Below, in pieces: positions 17,631 to 23,915 of a DNA stretch of 64,000 bases. This stretch comes from Streptomyces althioticus (GTDB lineage Bacteria; Actinomycetota; Actinomycetes; Streptomycetales; Streptomycetaceae): contig BMSW01000021.1 of NCBI GenBank assembly GCA_014649355.1, positions 1-64,000 on the forward strand, written 5' to 3'. Below the pieces are notes generated by a model. The model was given only the letters and a program-made list of their open reading frames with translations. It ran no database searches and was not told the origin of the DNA. The translations under genes were made by a program, and so were the position numbers. How positions within the stretch are numbered: the first letter of the stretch is position 1; the number at the start of each line of letters is the position of its first letter.

Positions 17631-18040
17631 GACTCGGGTGACCTGCGGGTGTTGGTTGCCACACCTGTCGGTGGTGGTCGTCATTGGTCACCCTTGAGCG
17701 GCCTCGGACGGCCCAGAGACGGCCCGGAGACGATCACTCGTCGGCCGCCCGCCAGCCGCCGAGCCGCGCCTCAACCTGGAGACTCATCCCCACCGCAAGC
17801 CGTGTTGCCGTAACCCTCGGGGTCGTGGGCCGGCCGCCAGGCGGACGGTGCGAGCCGTGCCGATAACACCCGCGCTATTCAGATGTACGTTCGAATATGA
17901 AAGCGTTGGGTTGCGACCGAAAGCGGCCGGATAGCTGCGTACCCGTCCCAGTACCACAGCAGGGACGGCATCGTTAGGCAGCGCACAGCGAAGGTTGGCC
18001 ACTGCCGTGGCACCGAGGGCTCAGGGGTGGGAGGGGACTG
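17631..18040. promoter_or_regulatory. Element left end: imported rlmN upstream region, arm-type site, and leader of the cargo gene
   Basis: No gene is seen in these 410 bp. The first ~120 bp are a diverged copy of the chromosomal sequence now at 31589-31720 (shared blocks include GGTGACCTGCGGGTGT and CCACACCTGTCGGTGG), so they probably act as the new rlmN promoter region. GACGGCCCAGAGACGGCCCG at 17707-17726 recurs at 31457-31476 and looks like an integrase or Xis arm site. The remainder leads into the DUF5131 gene, which has a GGGAGGGG ribosome site. Confidence 0.6.
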
Positions 18041-18808
18041 ATGAGCGATCGCAGCTCCATCGAGTGGACCGAGGCAACGTGGAACCCGACGACAGGATGC
18101 GACCGCGTGTCATCAGGGTGTGATCACTGCTATGCGCTCACGCTAGCCAAACGCCTGAAGGCGATGGGATCCGCGAAGTATCAGAGCGATGGGAACCCGC
18201 GGACCTCGGGCCCGGGGTTCGCGCTTACCGTGCATCCCGACGCGCTGAGAGTGCCGTACGGCTGGAAGAGCCCACGTACCGTGTTCGTGAACTCAATGAG
18301 CGATCTCTTCCATGCGCGGGTGCCGCTCGACTATGTGCGCCAAGTTTTCGAAGTGATCGCGGATACGCCGCAGCACACATACCAGGTCTTGACCAAGCGA
18401 GCGCGGCGCTTGCGGACAGTCGCGGACCGCTTAGTGTGGCCGCCCAACTTGTGGATGGGCGTGTCGGTGGAGACCGCGAAGGAGCTACCGCGGGTGGACG
18501 ACTTGCGTCAGGTCCCAGCAGCCGTGCGCTTTCTGTCGTGTGAGCCCCTGCTCGGCCCACTTGCGAACCTCGACTTGTCCGGTATCCACTGGGTGATCGT
18601 CGGCGGTGAATCTGGGCTCGGAGCTCGTCCAATGCGTCTGGAGTGGGCCGCTGACATCGTCGACCGGTGCCGACAGGCCGGGGTAGCACCGTTCGTGAAA
18701 CAGCTCGGCTCACGTTGGGACAAGACGCAGCACAAGGACATCAGTCGGTTCCCGGAGGCCTTACGCGTTCGTGAGTACCCGCAGTTGAGGCATAGTGCTC
18801 CCAGTTGA
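18041..18808 (+). CDS. DUF5131 / Gp37-Gp68-type 'three-Cys-motif' protein
   Basis: A 255-residue protein. Its N-terminus has the family pattern IEWTEATWNPTTGC followed by C20-x6-C27-x2-C30, a cluster resembling radical SAM iron-sulphur ligands though spaced differently. Other family motifs are FVNSMSDLFH, HTYQVLTKRARRL, NLWMGVSVE, FLSCEPLLGP and IVGGESG, ending in PFVKQLGS. Family members occur in phages and mobile elements, and their chemistry is unknown to me. The gene is convergent with tcmP, 13 bp apart. It has two in-frame TTA codons (residues 131 and 241), implying dependence on the bldA tRNA. The ATG has a strong ribosome site. Confidence 0.87.
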   Translation: MSDRSSIEWTEATWNPTTGCDRVSSGCDHCYALTLAKRLKAMGSAKYQSDGNPRTSGPGFALTVHPDALRVPYGWKSPRTVFVNSMSDLFHARVPLDYVRQVFEVIADTPQHTYQVLTKRARRLRTVADRLVWPPNLWMGVSVETAKELPRVDDLRQVPAAVRFLSCEPLLGPLANLDLSGIHWVIVGGESGLGARPMRLEWAADIVDRCRQAGVAPFVKQLGSRWDKTQHKDISRFPEALRVREYPQLRHSAPS

Positions 18809-18821
18809 CCGGTAGGCCGTG

Positions 18822-19937
18822 TCAGGCCCCAGTGTGCAGGCTAACCCAGCTCTTGTTGGTCAACTTGCCGGTCGAGTGGACAACGATGGAGCCGTCTTGG
18901 CGCATCTGTCGCACAGCTCTGAGGGCGTGCGTTGGCATCCAACGCGCTGTCTCGGTCAACAGCCACTTCCCAATGGCTTCAACGGTGGCGCCGCCGTGTG
19001 CGAGGCGCTGACTGACTAATTCCAGCAGTTCGGGGTCACAGGCCCCAGCCACCTGGAAGATGTCGAGCTGTCCGATCGCCTCGGCTCCACGGGTGCGGGG
19101 ATCTTGGAAGCTCTCCCCATCACGATCGTCGACCTTCCACATCGCTTCCTTCATCGCCTTCAGCCCTGCCTCGCTCCCGGTACCGAAGACGAGATAGAGC
19201 GGCTGGCCAGTACGAGGCACAAGCCGGAACTGCAGTTGGTAGCCGAAGCCTGCGCGCCGTAACGCGCTGCGGTATGTGCTCAGCCACGCGCGCCACCGCT
19301 CGTCGGGACGGGCTTCGTCTGCGGCTGACGTCCAGTGATCGCGACCGCCGAAGACCGTGTCGAGGAGGGCCGCGTTCAGTTCCTCACGGCGGCTGAACCA
19401 GTTGGGACCGAAGGTGGTGATGACCTCGCTTGAGGGGTTCCGGGCGATCCGCTGCATAACGTCCAGCGGAACATTCACGCTGCCCCAGCTGTCGAAGATG
19501 CCGAGGATCGGGTGGCCCCAGGCACCGAGCTCGGTAAGCACCGGCAGACTGTCCTGCCCGGCATCCCCGCGCCTGACCTCCACATGCACCGGGAGGTCGG
19601 ACAGCTTCCCGAACCGGTCTGTCAGTTCGACCAAAAGGTGTTCATGGCGTGCCCGGTCCTTCTCAATGAAGACGAGGTGCACCCGGCTAGGACTGAGATT
19701 CATACGCTCGACGGCGGTGTGGTGCAGTAAGCGATCCAGGATGAACACAGGGGACCCAGGCTCGCCCCCCTCGTACCGTCCGGGGCCAGCGAAAGCATCC
19801 AGCAAGGTGACCCGCGGCCTGCTGTAACCGGTGCGCTGTGAGGTCTGCAGCAGGATCGGCCACCAGGCGTCGAGATACCGCTGATACAGCCGATGCTTGG
19901 CCGCAGTTGCTGGCTCCAACGGCCACAGAACGCCCAT
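18822..19937 (-). CDS. tcmP: Three-Cys-motif partner protein TcmP
   Basis: A 371-residue protein with the TcmP N-terminal signature AAKHRLYQRYLDAWWPIL and a Rossmann/methyltransferase-like core. The core shows LLDAFAGPGRYEGGEPGSP (about 45-63, motif-I-like), LVFIEKDRARHEHL (acidic strand end), GDAGQDSLPVL and LGIFDSWGSVNVPL. Family members are named for co-occurrence with DUF5131-type three-Cys proteins, exactly the arrangement here (convergent, 13 bp apart). No reaction is established to my knowledge. Three TTA codons are in frame (residues 70, 226, 307). The ATG at 19937 follows GAGGGGGG; an upstream in-frame start at 20093 adds unrelated sequence. Confidence 0.85.
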   Translation of the reverse strand: MGVLWPLEPATAAKHRLYQRYLDAWWPILLQTSQRTGYSRPRVTLLDAFAGPGRYEGGEPGSPVFILDRLLHHTAVERMNLSPSRVHLVFIEKDRARHEHLLVELTDRFGKLSDLPVHVEVRRGDAGQDSLPVLTELGAWGHPILGIFDSWGSVNVPLDVMQRIARNPSSEVITTFGPNWFSRREELNAALLDTVFGGRDHWTSAADEARPDERWRAWLSTYRSALRRAGFGYQLQFRLVPRTGQPLYLVFGTGSEAGLKAMKEAMWKVDDRDGESFQDPRTRGAEAIGQLDIFQVAGACDPELLELVSQRLAHGGATVEAIGKWLLTETARWMPTHALRAVRQMRQDGSIVVHSTGKLTNKSWVSLHTGA

Positions 19938-20430
19938 GCTGGCCCCCCTCGAACAGCGCGTTGCAGAGATTGTCTGTTGCCTGCCCATCTGGCGCCAGAG
20001 TGCATTCAGCGGTGCGGAAGAGTGTCTGCTTGAGAGCGACCCACCAAGCGGGGGTTTGGCCGGGTGGTCTTGTGAGCTATCGATGCCAGTCACCCACGGT
20101 CGGCCCTTGGCGCTGCCTGCCCCCGTCGAAAGACGCCACAGCGTATGGGCGGGGCGCGGACAGACCTGTGCCAGTCACTGAGATGTCAAGATCGATAGAG
20201 GCTGCAGTGTCACCCGGTGCCATACGCCGGCAAGGGCGGCGTTGGCCGGGTCTTAGAGGTGGGAGCGATTGGCTCATTATTGAGGGTCGCGATCACACTG
20301 GGCTGCGGCGTCCCTGCGGAGATCAACTCGGGCATGCGGCCTGTTCGAGCATGACGCTAGGCGGTCAGACGCTGGTGGGATTGGCAGAGGCGCAAGCGCA
20401 GCGGATCTCGACCGATGGCACACTACTGCT
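19938..20430. other. Divergent intergenic region between tcmP and the DUF3467-like operon
   Basis: About 490 bp without a supportable gene. It must hold the promoters of tcmP (leftward) and of the rightward three-gene operon. Reading frames crossing it lack family resemblance and ribosome sites. I found no strong repeat or consensus promoter. Confidence 0.5.
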
Positions 20431-20802
20431 GTGACCACGCCTGAGAATGTGCCCGACGTCCTTGAGGTGCGGCTTAAATGGCGCAATACGGACGTGCCTA
20501 GCCGTCCCGCCAATCAGTTCATCGTCTCAATGGGTCTACCCAACAGGGCAGGTCAGGCCGATGCGATCCACTTGTCCCTAGGCCAGGCGGACCCGCCCAT
20601 CGTCAGCGGCTCACCGGAGCAGATGAAGCAGGATCTGCTCGAACTGGGTACCCTTCCAGTGGAGACGCTTGGACGCTATGTTCTGACCAGGGAAAGACTG
20701 ACGGAACTGATCCAAGTGTTGCAGCAGGCAGCTGACAGGTACGACAACATGCGACGGTCTGGGGGGCTGACGGATGACGACACCGATGCCGGCACCACAT
20801 GA
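20431..20802 (+). CDS. Small DUF3467-like protein
   Basis: A 123-residue protein starting with GTG. The pattern ANQFIVSMG ... DAIHLSLGQADPPIV ... GRYVLTRERLTELIQVLQQAADRYDN resembles DUF3467, small proteins in which beta strands precede a helix that ends in a pattern like 'LL..L...i..YE'. The function of that family is unknown. It is the first gene of a rightward operon (its 3' end overlaps the next gene by 29 bp) divergent from tcmP, suggesting it belongs to the same cargo system. The assignment rests on motif recognition only. Confidence 0.55.
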   Translation: MTTPENVPDVLEVRLKWRNTDVPSRPANQFIVSMGLPNRAGQADAIHLSLGQADPPIVSGSPEQMKQDLLELGTLPVETLGRYVLTRERLTELIQVLQQAADRYDNMRRSGGLTDDDTDAGTT

Positions 20803-21079
20803 GCTCACCTCCGTGGCCGTGCCGCTGGTCAGTACGTTGAAGAGCTTGGCGTCTTCCTTCGCAGTGCCGCTGGCCCAGAGCAGCCCGAACCTCGACAGGC
20901 ACGTGGTTGAGCTGGCGGTTTCGTCTTCGGTTCTTGAGCCGGAGGGCACTGAGCGGGCCGCCGCTTTGGCCTATGCGAAGACCCTGCGGACACCCCCTTC
21001 TGCAGATGCCGCCGAGTACATGAGGCAGCGCCTTGCTTCCAACCCGCCGCGACGTCGAAGGGCCAGGTCTGACGCTTGA
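20774..21079 (+). CDS. Hypothetical small helical protein
   Basis: A 101-residue product with no family I recognise. The sequence looks mostly helical (ELTSVAVPLVSTLKSLASSFAVPLAQ) and ends in a strongly basic tail (NPPRRRRARSDA), which could bind nucleic acid. It overlaps the preceding DUF3467-like gene by 29 bp. Its TGA overlaps the TTG start of the GNAT gene (TTGA), so translation of all three is probably coupled. That coupling is the main support for it being a real gene. Confidence 0.6.
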   Translation: MTTPMPAPHELTSVAVPLVSTLKSLASSFAVPLAQSSPNLDRHVVELAVSSSVLEPEGTERAAALAYAKTLRTPPSADAAEYMRQRLASNPPRRRRARSDA

Positions 21080-21627
21080 GCCACGTCTCGTGGCGGGCCG
21101 CGAGAAGCACCGATAGACGAGCGTTTGAAAGCTTTACGTGCACACAGCCAAACCCCAAGGGCCCTACAGGGCGACCTCTCCCGCACCCTGCCCACTGGGA
21201 GTGGTCGGTGCAGTGCTGGGTGAGAAGCGAGGCTCGCAAGCAGTGCAGCGGGCCGCTAGATGAGCGCGTCTTGGTAGCAGAAGAGGTACCGTCAGGGCGC
21301 TTCGGAGCCGTCACTGCGCACTCGCGCCCAGATTCAACGTACGTAGCGTGGGTGCAGGAGAGAATGGGTTGGAAAGGACCAGTCCGCCTGCTGAGAGTGA
21401 TAGCAGTTGCCCTGGGTCATCAGGGTCGTGGGCTCGGGCACGAAGCCATGAACAGGGCATTCGACGACATTGACGAGCGAGAACACGGGGAGCAAACTCT
21501 CGTTCTCGCGTTGATTCATGAGCGGAACGAACGCAGCCAGAAGATGGCGCTCAGTAATCAGTTGGAGCTGGCCCCGTTTCCCTGCAGTGACGATCCAGGG
21601 ATGCAGTTTTGGTTCACCACTACGTAG
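21076..21627 (+). CDS. GNAT-family N-acetyltransferase-like protein
   Basis: A 183-residue protein. The acetyl-CoA-binding motif A is visible as VIAVALGHQGRGLGHEAMNRAFDDI (about residues 110-135, with Q-x-x-G-x-G). It is followed by an LVLALIHERNERSQKMALSNQLEL segment matching the usual motif B (asparagine/helix) region. The N-terminal half is unusually rich in Trp, Arg and Cys. Translation starts at a TTG overlapping the previous stop. GNAT proteins can be toxins or modification enzymes in mobile loci, but the neighbours are not known GNAT antitoxins, so the role is open. A large inverted repeat follows 70 bp downstream. Confidence 0.7.
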   Translation: MSHVSWRAARSTDRRAFESFTCTQPNPKGPTGRPLPHPAHWEWSVQCWVRSEARKQCSGPLDERVLVAEEVPSGRFGAVTAHSRPDSTYVAWVQERMGWKGPVRLLRVIAVALGHQGRGLGHEAMNRAFDDIDEREHGEQTLVLALIHERNERSQKMALSNQLELAPFPCSDDPGMQFWFTTT

Positions 21628-21696
21628 TAGTCCGCCACACCAAAGCGAACGTTGACCTGCGGCAATCACTGCGCGTAGCGCTCTCGTCGCACTAGC

Positions 21697-21764
21697 GGGT
21701 TCTCGGTGACTACACTCCGTCGCTACGCTGATCTTCTATCACGGAGTGTAGTCACCGAGAACCC
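21697..21764. repeat. 24-bp perfect inverted repeat with 20-bp spacer
   Basis: The arms at 21697-21720 and 21741-21764 (starting GGGTTCTCGGTGACTACACT) are perfectly complementary. A second small hairpin AAACAG-GTG-CTGTTT with a six-T run follows at once (21765-21782) and looks like an intrinsic terminator. The large repeat could be a terminator for the GNAT operon or part of a plasmid-type origin. Confidence 0.75.
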
Positions 21765-21862
21765 AAACAGGTGCTGTTTTTTGCCAAGTCTTTACTAGGT
21801 GGTGTCTCAATCGATACCGGAGGGCGTCCCTAGTCGGCGGAGCGACTTTGGCCAGGAGCTGC

Positions 21863-22130
21863 TTTGGCGCGAGTGATCATGGCCCCTTAAGCTTCCGGCG
21901 CGTCGGGCAGTCTGTGGACCTGCCCGTTAAAGCACGACGTTGGGGCCATGATCTTCGAGGCTCGCGCCAAAGTGGCTGGCTAAAGTCGCGGAGCCGACCG
22001 CCCCAGCCACAGAGAGTGTCTCCCCACTTCTGCCCGCAGCCGCCGAGCGCGCCGCCGGGCGCGGCCAGCCGGGGCGAAGACAGGAGGCAGGCCGCGCCGC
22101 AGAGGCGGCGCGCGCCCGCGCCGTGCGCGG
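21863..22130. other. Highly structured non-coding segment (candidate single-strand origin or regulatory RNA)
   Basis: Nested inverted repeats are visible. TTTGGCGCGAG (21863-21873) pairs with 21961-21971, GATCATGGCCCC (21875-21886) with 21942-21953, and GGGCAG (21905-21910) with CTGCCC (21920-21925). An adjacent hairpin pairs GTGGCTGG (21972-21979) with CCAGCCAC (22003-22010). Further GC-rich self-complementary sequence runs to about 22130. No convincing gene lies here. Rolling-circle Streptomyces plasmids and AICEs need a single-strand origin, and this position in front of the pif/korSA-like pair is plausible. Confidence 0.5.
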
Positions 22131-22153
22131 GCCTTGATGAAGTAGGGAAAGTC

Positions 22154-22606
22154 TTATCCCGCTGGGATGAGCTGCGTGCCGTCGTGGCTCCGCACATGCG
22201 GGCCGCTGCCGTCCAAAGCATCCAGCAGTCTGATAGCGAAGACCTCGGACATGCGCTCGCTGACCTCCTCGGGCGTGAGCCAGGAAACGGCCGTCGACTC
22301 GCTCGACGTGCGCTCGGTGCCGCCTGAGGGCTTGCATCGGAAGACCAGGGCCACGATGCCCCGCGTCGTGTTCTTGTAGACGCCGGTGAGTTCGTCCACC
22401 TCGACGTGGATGCCGGTCTCCTCCAGGACCTCGCGCGCTACGCCGGCCTCCGGGGTCTCGGCCAGTTCGAGCACTCCGCCGGGCAGCTCCCAGGTGCCGT
22501 TGTCCGCCCGGCGGATCGCCAGCAGGCGCCCGTCTTCTCGCACGACCACTCCGGCCACGGATACGGAGTGCAGCGGCGAGGACGTTGCTTCCTGTGGTTG
22601 ACTCAT
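22154..22606 (-). CDS. Nudix hydrolase, Pif-like (AICE transfer immunity)
   Basis: A 150-residue Nudix protein with a perfect box, G44-x5-E50-x7-R58-E59-V-L-E-E-T-G-I (residues 44-66). The ATG at 22606 (MSQPQEATSS) is the likely start; the longer frame upstream runs through the divergent regulator's control region. It is divergent from a GntR gene. In pSAM2 a Nudix protein, Pif, encoded beside korSA blocks redundant transfer between cells that already carry the element. The same role is inferred here from context. Confidence 0.85.
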   Translation of the reverse strand: MSQPQEATSSPLHSVSVAGVVVREDGRLLAIRRADNGTWELPGGVLELAETPEAGVAREVLEETGIHVEVDELTGVYKNTTRGIVALVFRCKPSGGTERTSSESTAVSWLTPEEVSERMSEVFAIRLLDALDGSGPHVRSHDGTQLIPAG

Positions 22607-22615
22607 ATACAGGAG
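22599..22615. promoter_or_regulatory. Operator-like motif between the Nudix and GntR genes
   Basis: TGACTCATATACAGGAG overlaps the Nudix start codon and recurs with two changes at 23467-23483 (TGACTCATGTATAGGAG), upstream of the transfer operon. Sharing between the regulator's own promoter region and the transfer promoter is the expected pattern for a KorSA-type repressor. Confidence 0.5.
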
Positions 22616-22636
22616 CATAGGAGGCAGAGAAGGACT

Positions 22637-23416
22637 ATGGGAACTGCGGTAGGAGGCGAGCGGTCGGGACCCCGGTACGTGCAGATCGCCGACGAGATCG
22701 TGCAGCAAATCCGTGTGGGTGTGCTCAAGCCCGGCGACATGGTGCCGAGTGAATCGGAGTTGGTCGATCGCTACGGCGTCTCCGGCGGCACGATTCGCAA
22801 GGCCATGGTCGAGGTGCGCGCAAGCGGGCTCGTCGAGACCCGGCACGGCAAGGGATCGATCGTGAAGGACCGCCCCCCGGTCCGGCTCCGTTCATCCGAT
22901 CGCTTTAGGCGCTCGCTGCGGCAGGGCGGCAAAGCCGCCTACCTGGCCGAGTCCGCCCAGTCCGGAGCCGAAGCCAAGGTCAGCGTCCTCTACATCGGCC
23001 CGATGGACGCCCCCGAGGATGCCGCTAGTCGACTCGGCGTCCCCGCCGGCACCCAGGTGCTGGCCCGCCGACGCCTCTACTTCCGCAACGGGACCCCGAC
23101 CGAGACGGCGACCTCGTACCTGCCGTGGGACGTCGTAAAGGACATCCCCGAGTTGTTCGCCGAGAACCCTGGCGGCGGTGGCATCTACGCCCGGCTCGAG
23201 GACCACGGCCATGAGTTCGCGGAGTTCGTCGAGACGCTGCAAGCCCGGCCGGCCTCCAAGGCGGAGGCCACGGAGCTGGCTCTCAGCTCCGGTGCTCCGG
23301 TGGTTCACCTGATCCGTGAGGCGCGTACGACTGCGGGTGTCGTGGTCGAGGTGTGCGACACCCTCATGGCCGCTGACCAGTTCATCTTCGAGTACAGGAT
23401 TCCTGCCGCGGACTGA
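22637..23416 (+). CDS. GntR/HutC-family regulator, KorSA-like transfer repressor
   Basis: A 259-residue regulator. The N-terminal GntR winged helix (about residues 12-75: YVQIADEIVQQIRVG...VPSESELVDRYGVSGGTIRKAM) is followed by a UTRA ligand-binding domain (about 100-255, ending VCDTLMAADQFIFEYRIPA). It is divergent from the Nudix gene and directly upstream of the transfer operon. This is the korSA arrangement of pSAM2, where the GntR protein keeps replication and transfer genes silent. The effector is unknown. The ATG at 22637 lies downstream of the shared operator motif. Confidence 0.9.
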   Translation: MGTAVGGERSGPRYVQIADEIVQQIRVGVLKPGDMVPSESELVDRYGVSGGTIRKAMVEVRASGLVETRHGKGSIVKDRPPVRLRSSDRFRRSLRQGGKAAYLAESAQSGAEAKVSVLYIGPMDAPEDAASRLGVPAGTQVLARRRLYFRNGTPTETATSYLPWDVVKDIPELFAENPGGGGIYARLEDHGHEFAEFVETLQARPASKAEATELALSSGAPVVHLIREARTTAGVVVEVCDTLMAADQFIFEYRIPAAD

Positions 23417-23465
23417 CGCTCGCTCAACTCCTCGCAGCCCGTCGCGACTTCGCAGCCGCGGCGGG

Positions 23466-23544
23466 TTGACTCATGTATAGGAGTCGTGCACTCTTCTTCA
23501 TGTCACTCATATACATAAGTGACGGAGTCGAGCCTCTATAGAGG
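23466..23544. promoter_or_regulatory. Operator cluster in front of the transfer operon
   Basis: Three dyad or repeat elements lie within 80 bp. They are the TGACTCATGTATAGGAG copy (23467-23483), a 22-bp dyad with GTCACT (23502-23507) and AGTGAC (23518-23523) arms around CATATACATA, and the perfect palindrome CCTCTATAGAGG (23533-23544). The shared ACTCATaTAcA core with 22599-22615 points to the GntR protein as the binder. Confidence 0.5.
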
Positions 23545-23555
23545 AGTGATCCGCT

Positions 23556-23912
23556 GTGCGTCAGATCCCCGTGGAAACCGCCGGTGCCACCGTGATGGTC
23601 GCGAGGGCCCCGCAGCCCAAGGTGCGCGACCGCCGAACCGGCGAGATCGCCACGGACGCCGAGACCGGTGCCAAGCTCATGACCGTGGACGTGATGTTCG
23701 CGGCCAACAACGAGGTGGAGATCCTGTCCATCACCGTCCCCGAGAGCGGCATCTCCGAGGACCTCACGATGGGCACCCCGGTCGCCCTCACCGGCCTGAT
23801 CGCCCGGCCGTGGGAGAACGAGTTCAACGGCCAGAAGCGCCACGGCATCGCCTTCCGCGCTGTCGCGGTCACCTCGCTGGTCGACGCCGACCCGGCCTCG
23901 AAGGCGGCCTGA
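23556..23912 (+). CDS. Conserved AICE protein of unknown function
   Basis: A 118-residue protein starting with GTG, predicted mostly beta: MVARAPQPKVRDRRTGEI, KLMTVDVMFAANNEVEILSITVP, TPVALTGLIARPWE, HGIAFRAVAVTSL. The pattern suggests an OB-like or other small barrel, which would suit single-strand nucleic-acid binding, but no motif proves this. It stands between the operator cluster and the FtsK-like gene (3 bp gap), the position of a conserved small gene in many AICEs. It is probably co-transcribed with the transfer genes. Confidence 0.7.
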   Translation: MRQIPVETAGATVMVARAPQPKVRDRRTGEIATDAETGAKLMTVDVMFAANNEVEILSITVPESGISEDLTMGTPVALTGLIARPWENEFNGQKRHGIAFRAVAVTSLVDADPASKAA

Positions 23913-23915
23913 GCC

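Noticed and set aside
19838..20434. A 198-codon plus-strand frame across the tcmP 5' end
   Set aside because: It has no family resemblance or ribosome site and overlaps antisense to the conserved TcmP N-terminus.
21848..22327. A 159-codon frame in the structured segment left of the Nudix gene
   Set aside because: Its product has no recognisable pattern, runs antisense into the Nudix gene and lies on inverted-repeat DNA; the segment is better treated as non-coding.
23534..23543. Consensus -10 of the transfer promoter in CTCTATAGAGG
   Set aside because: TATAGA is present, but no -35 hexamer lies at 16-18 bp, so I list the palindrome as an operator element only.
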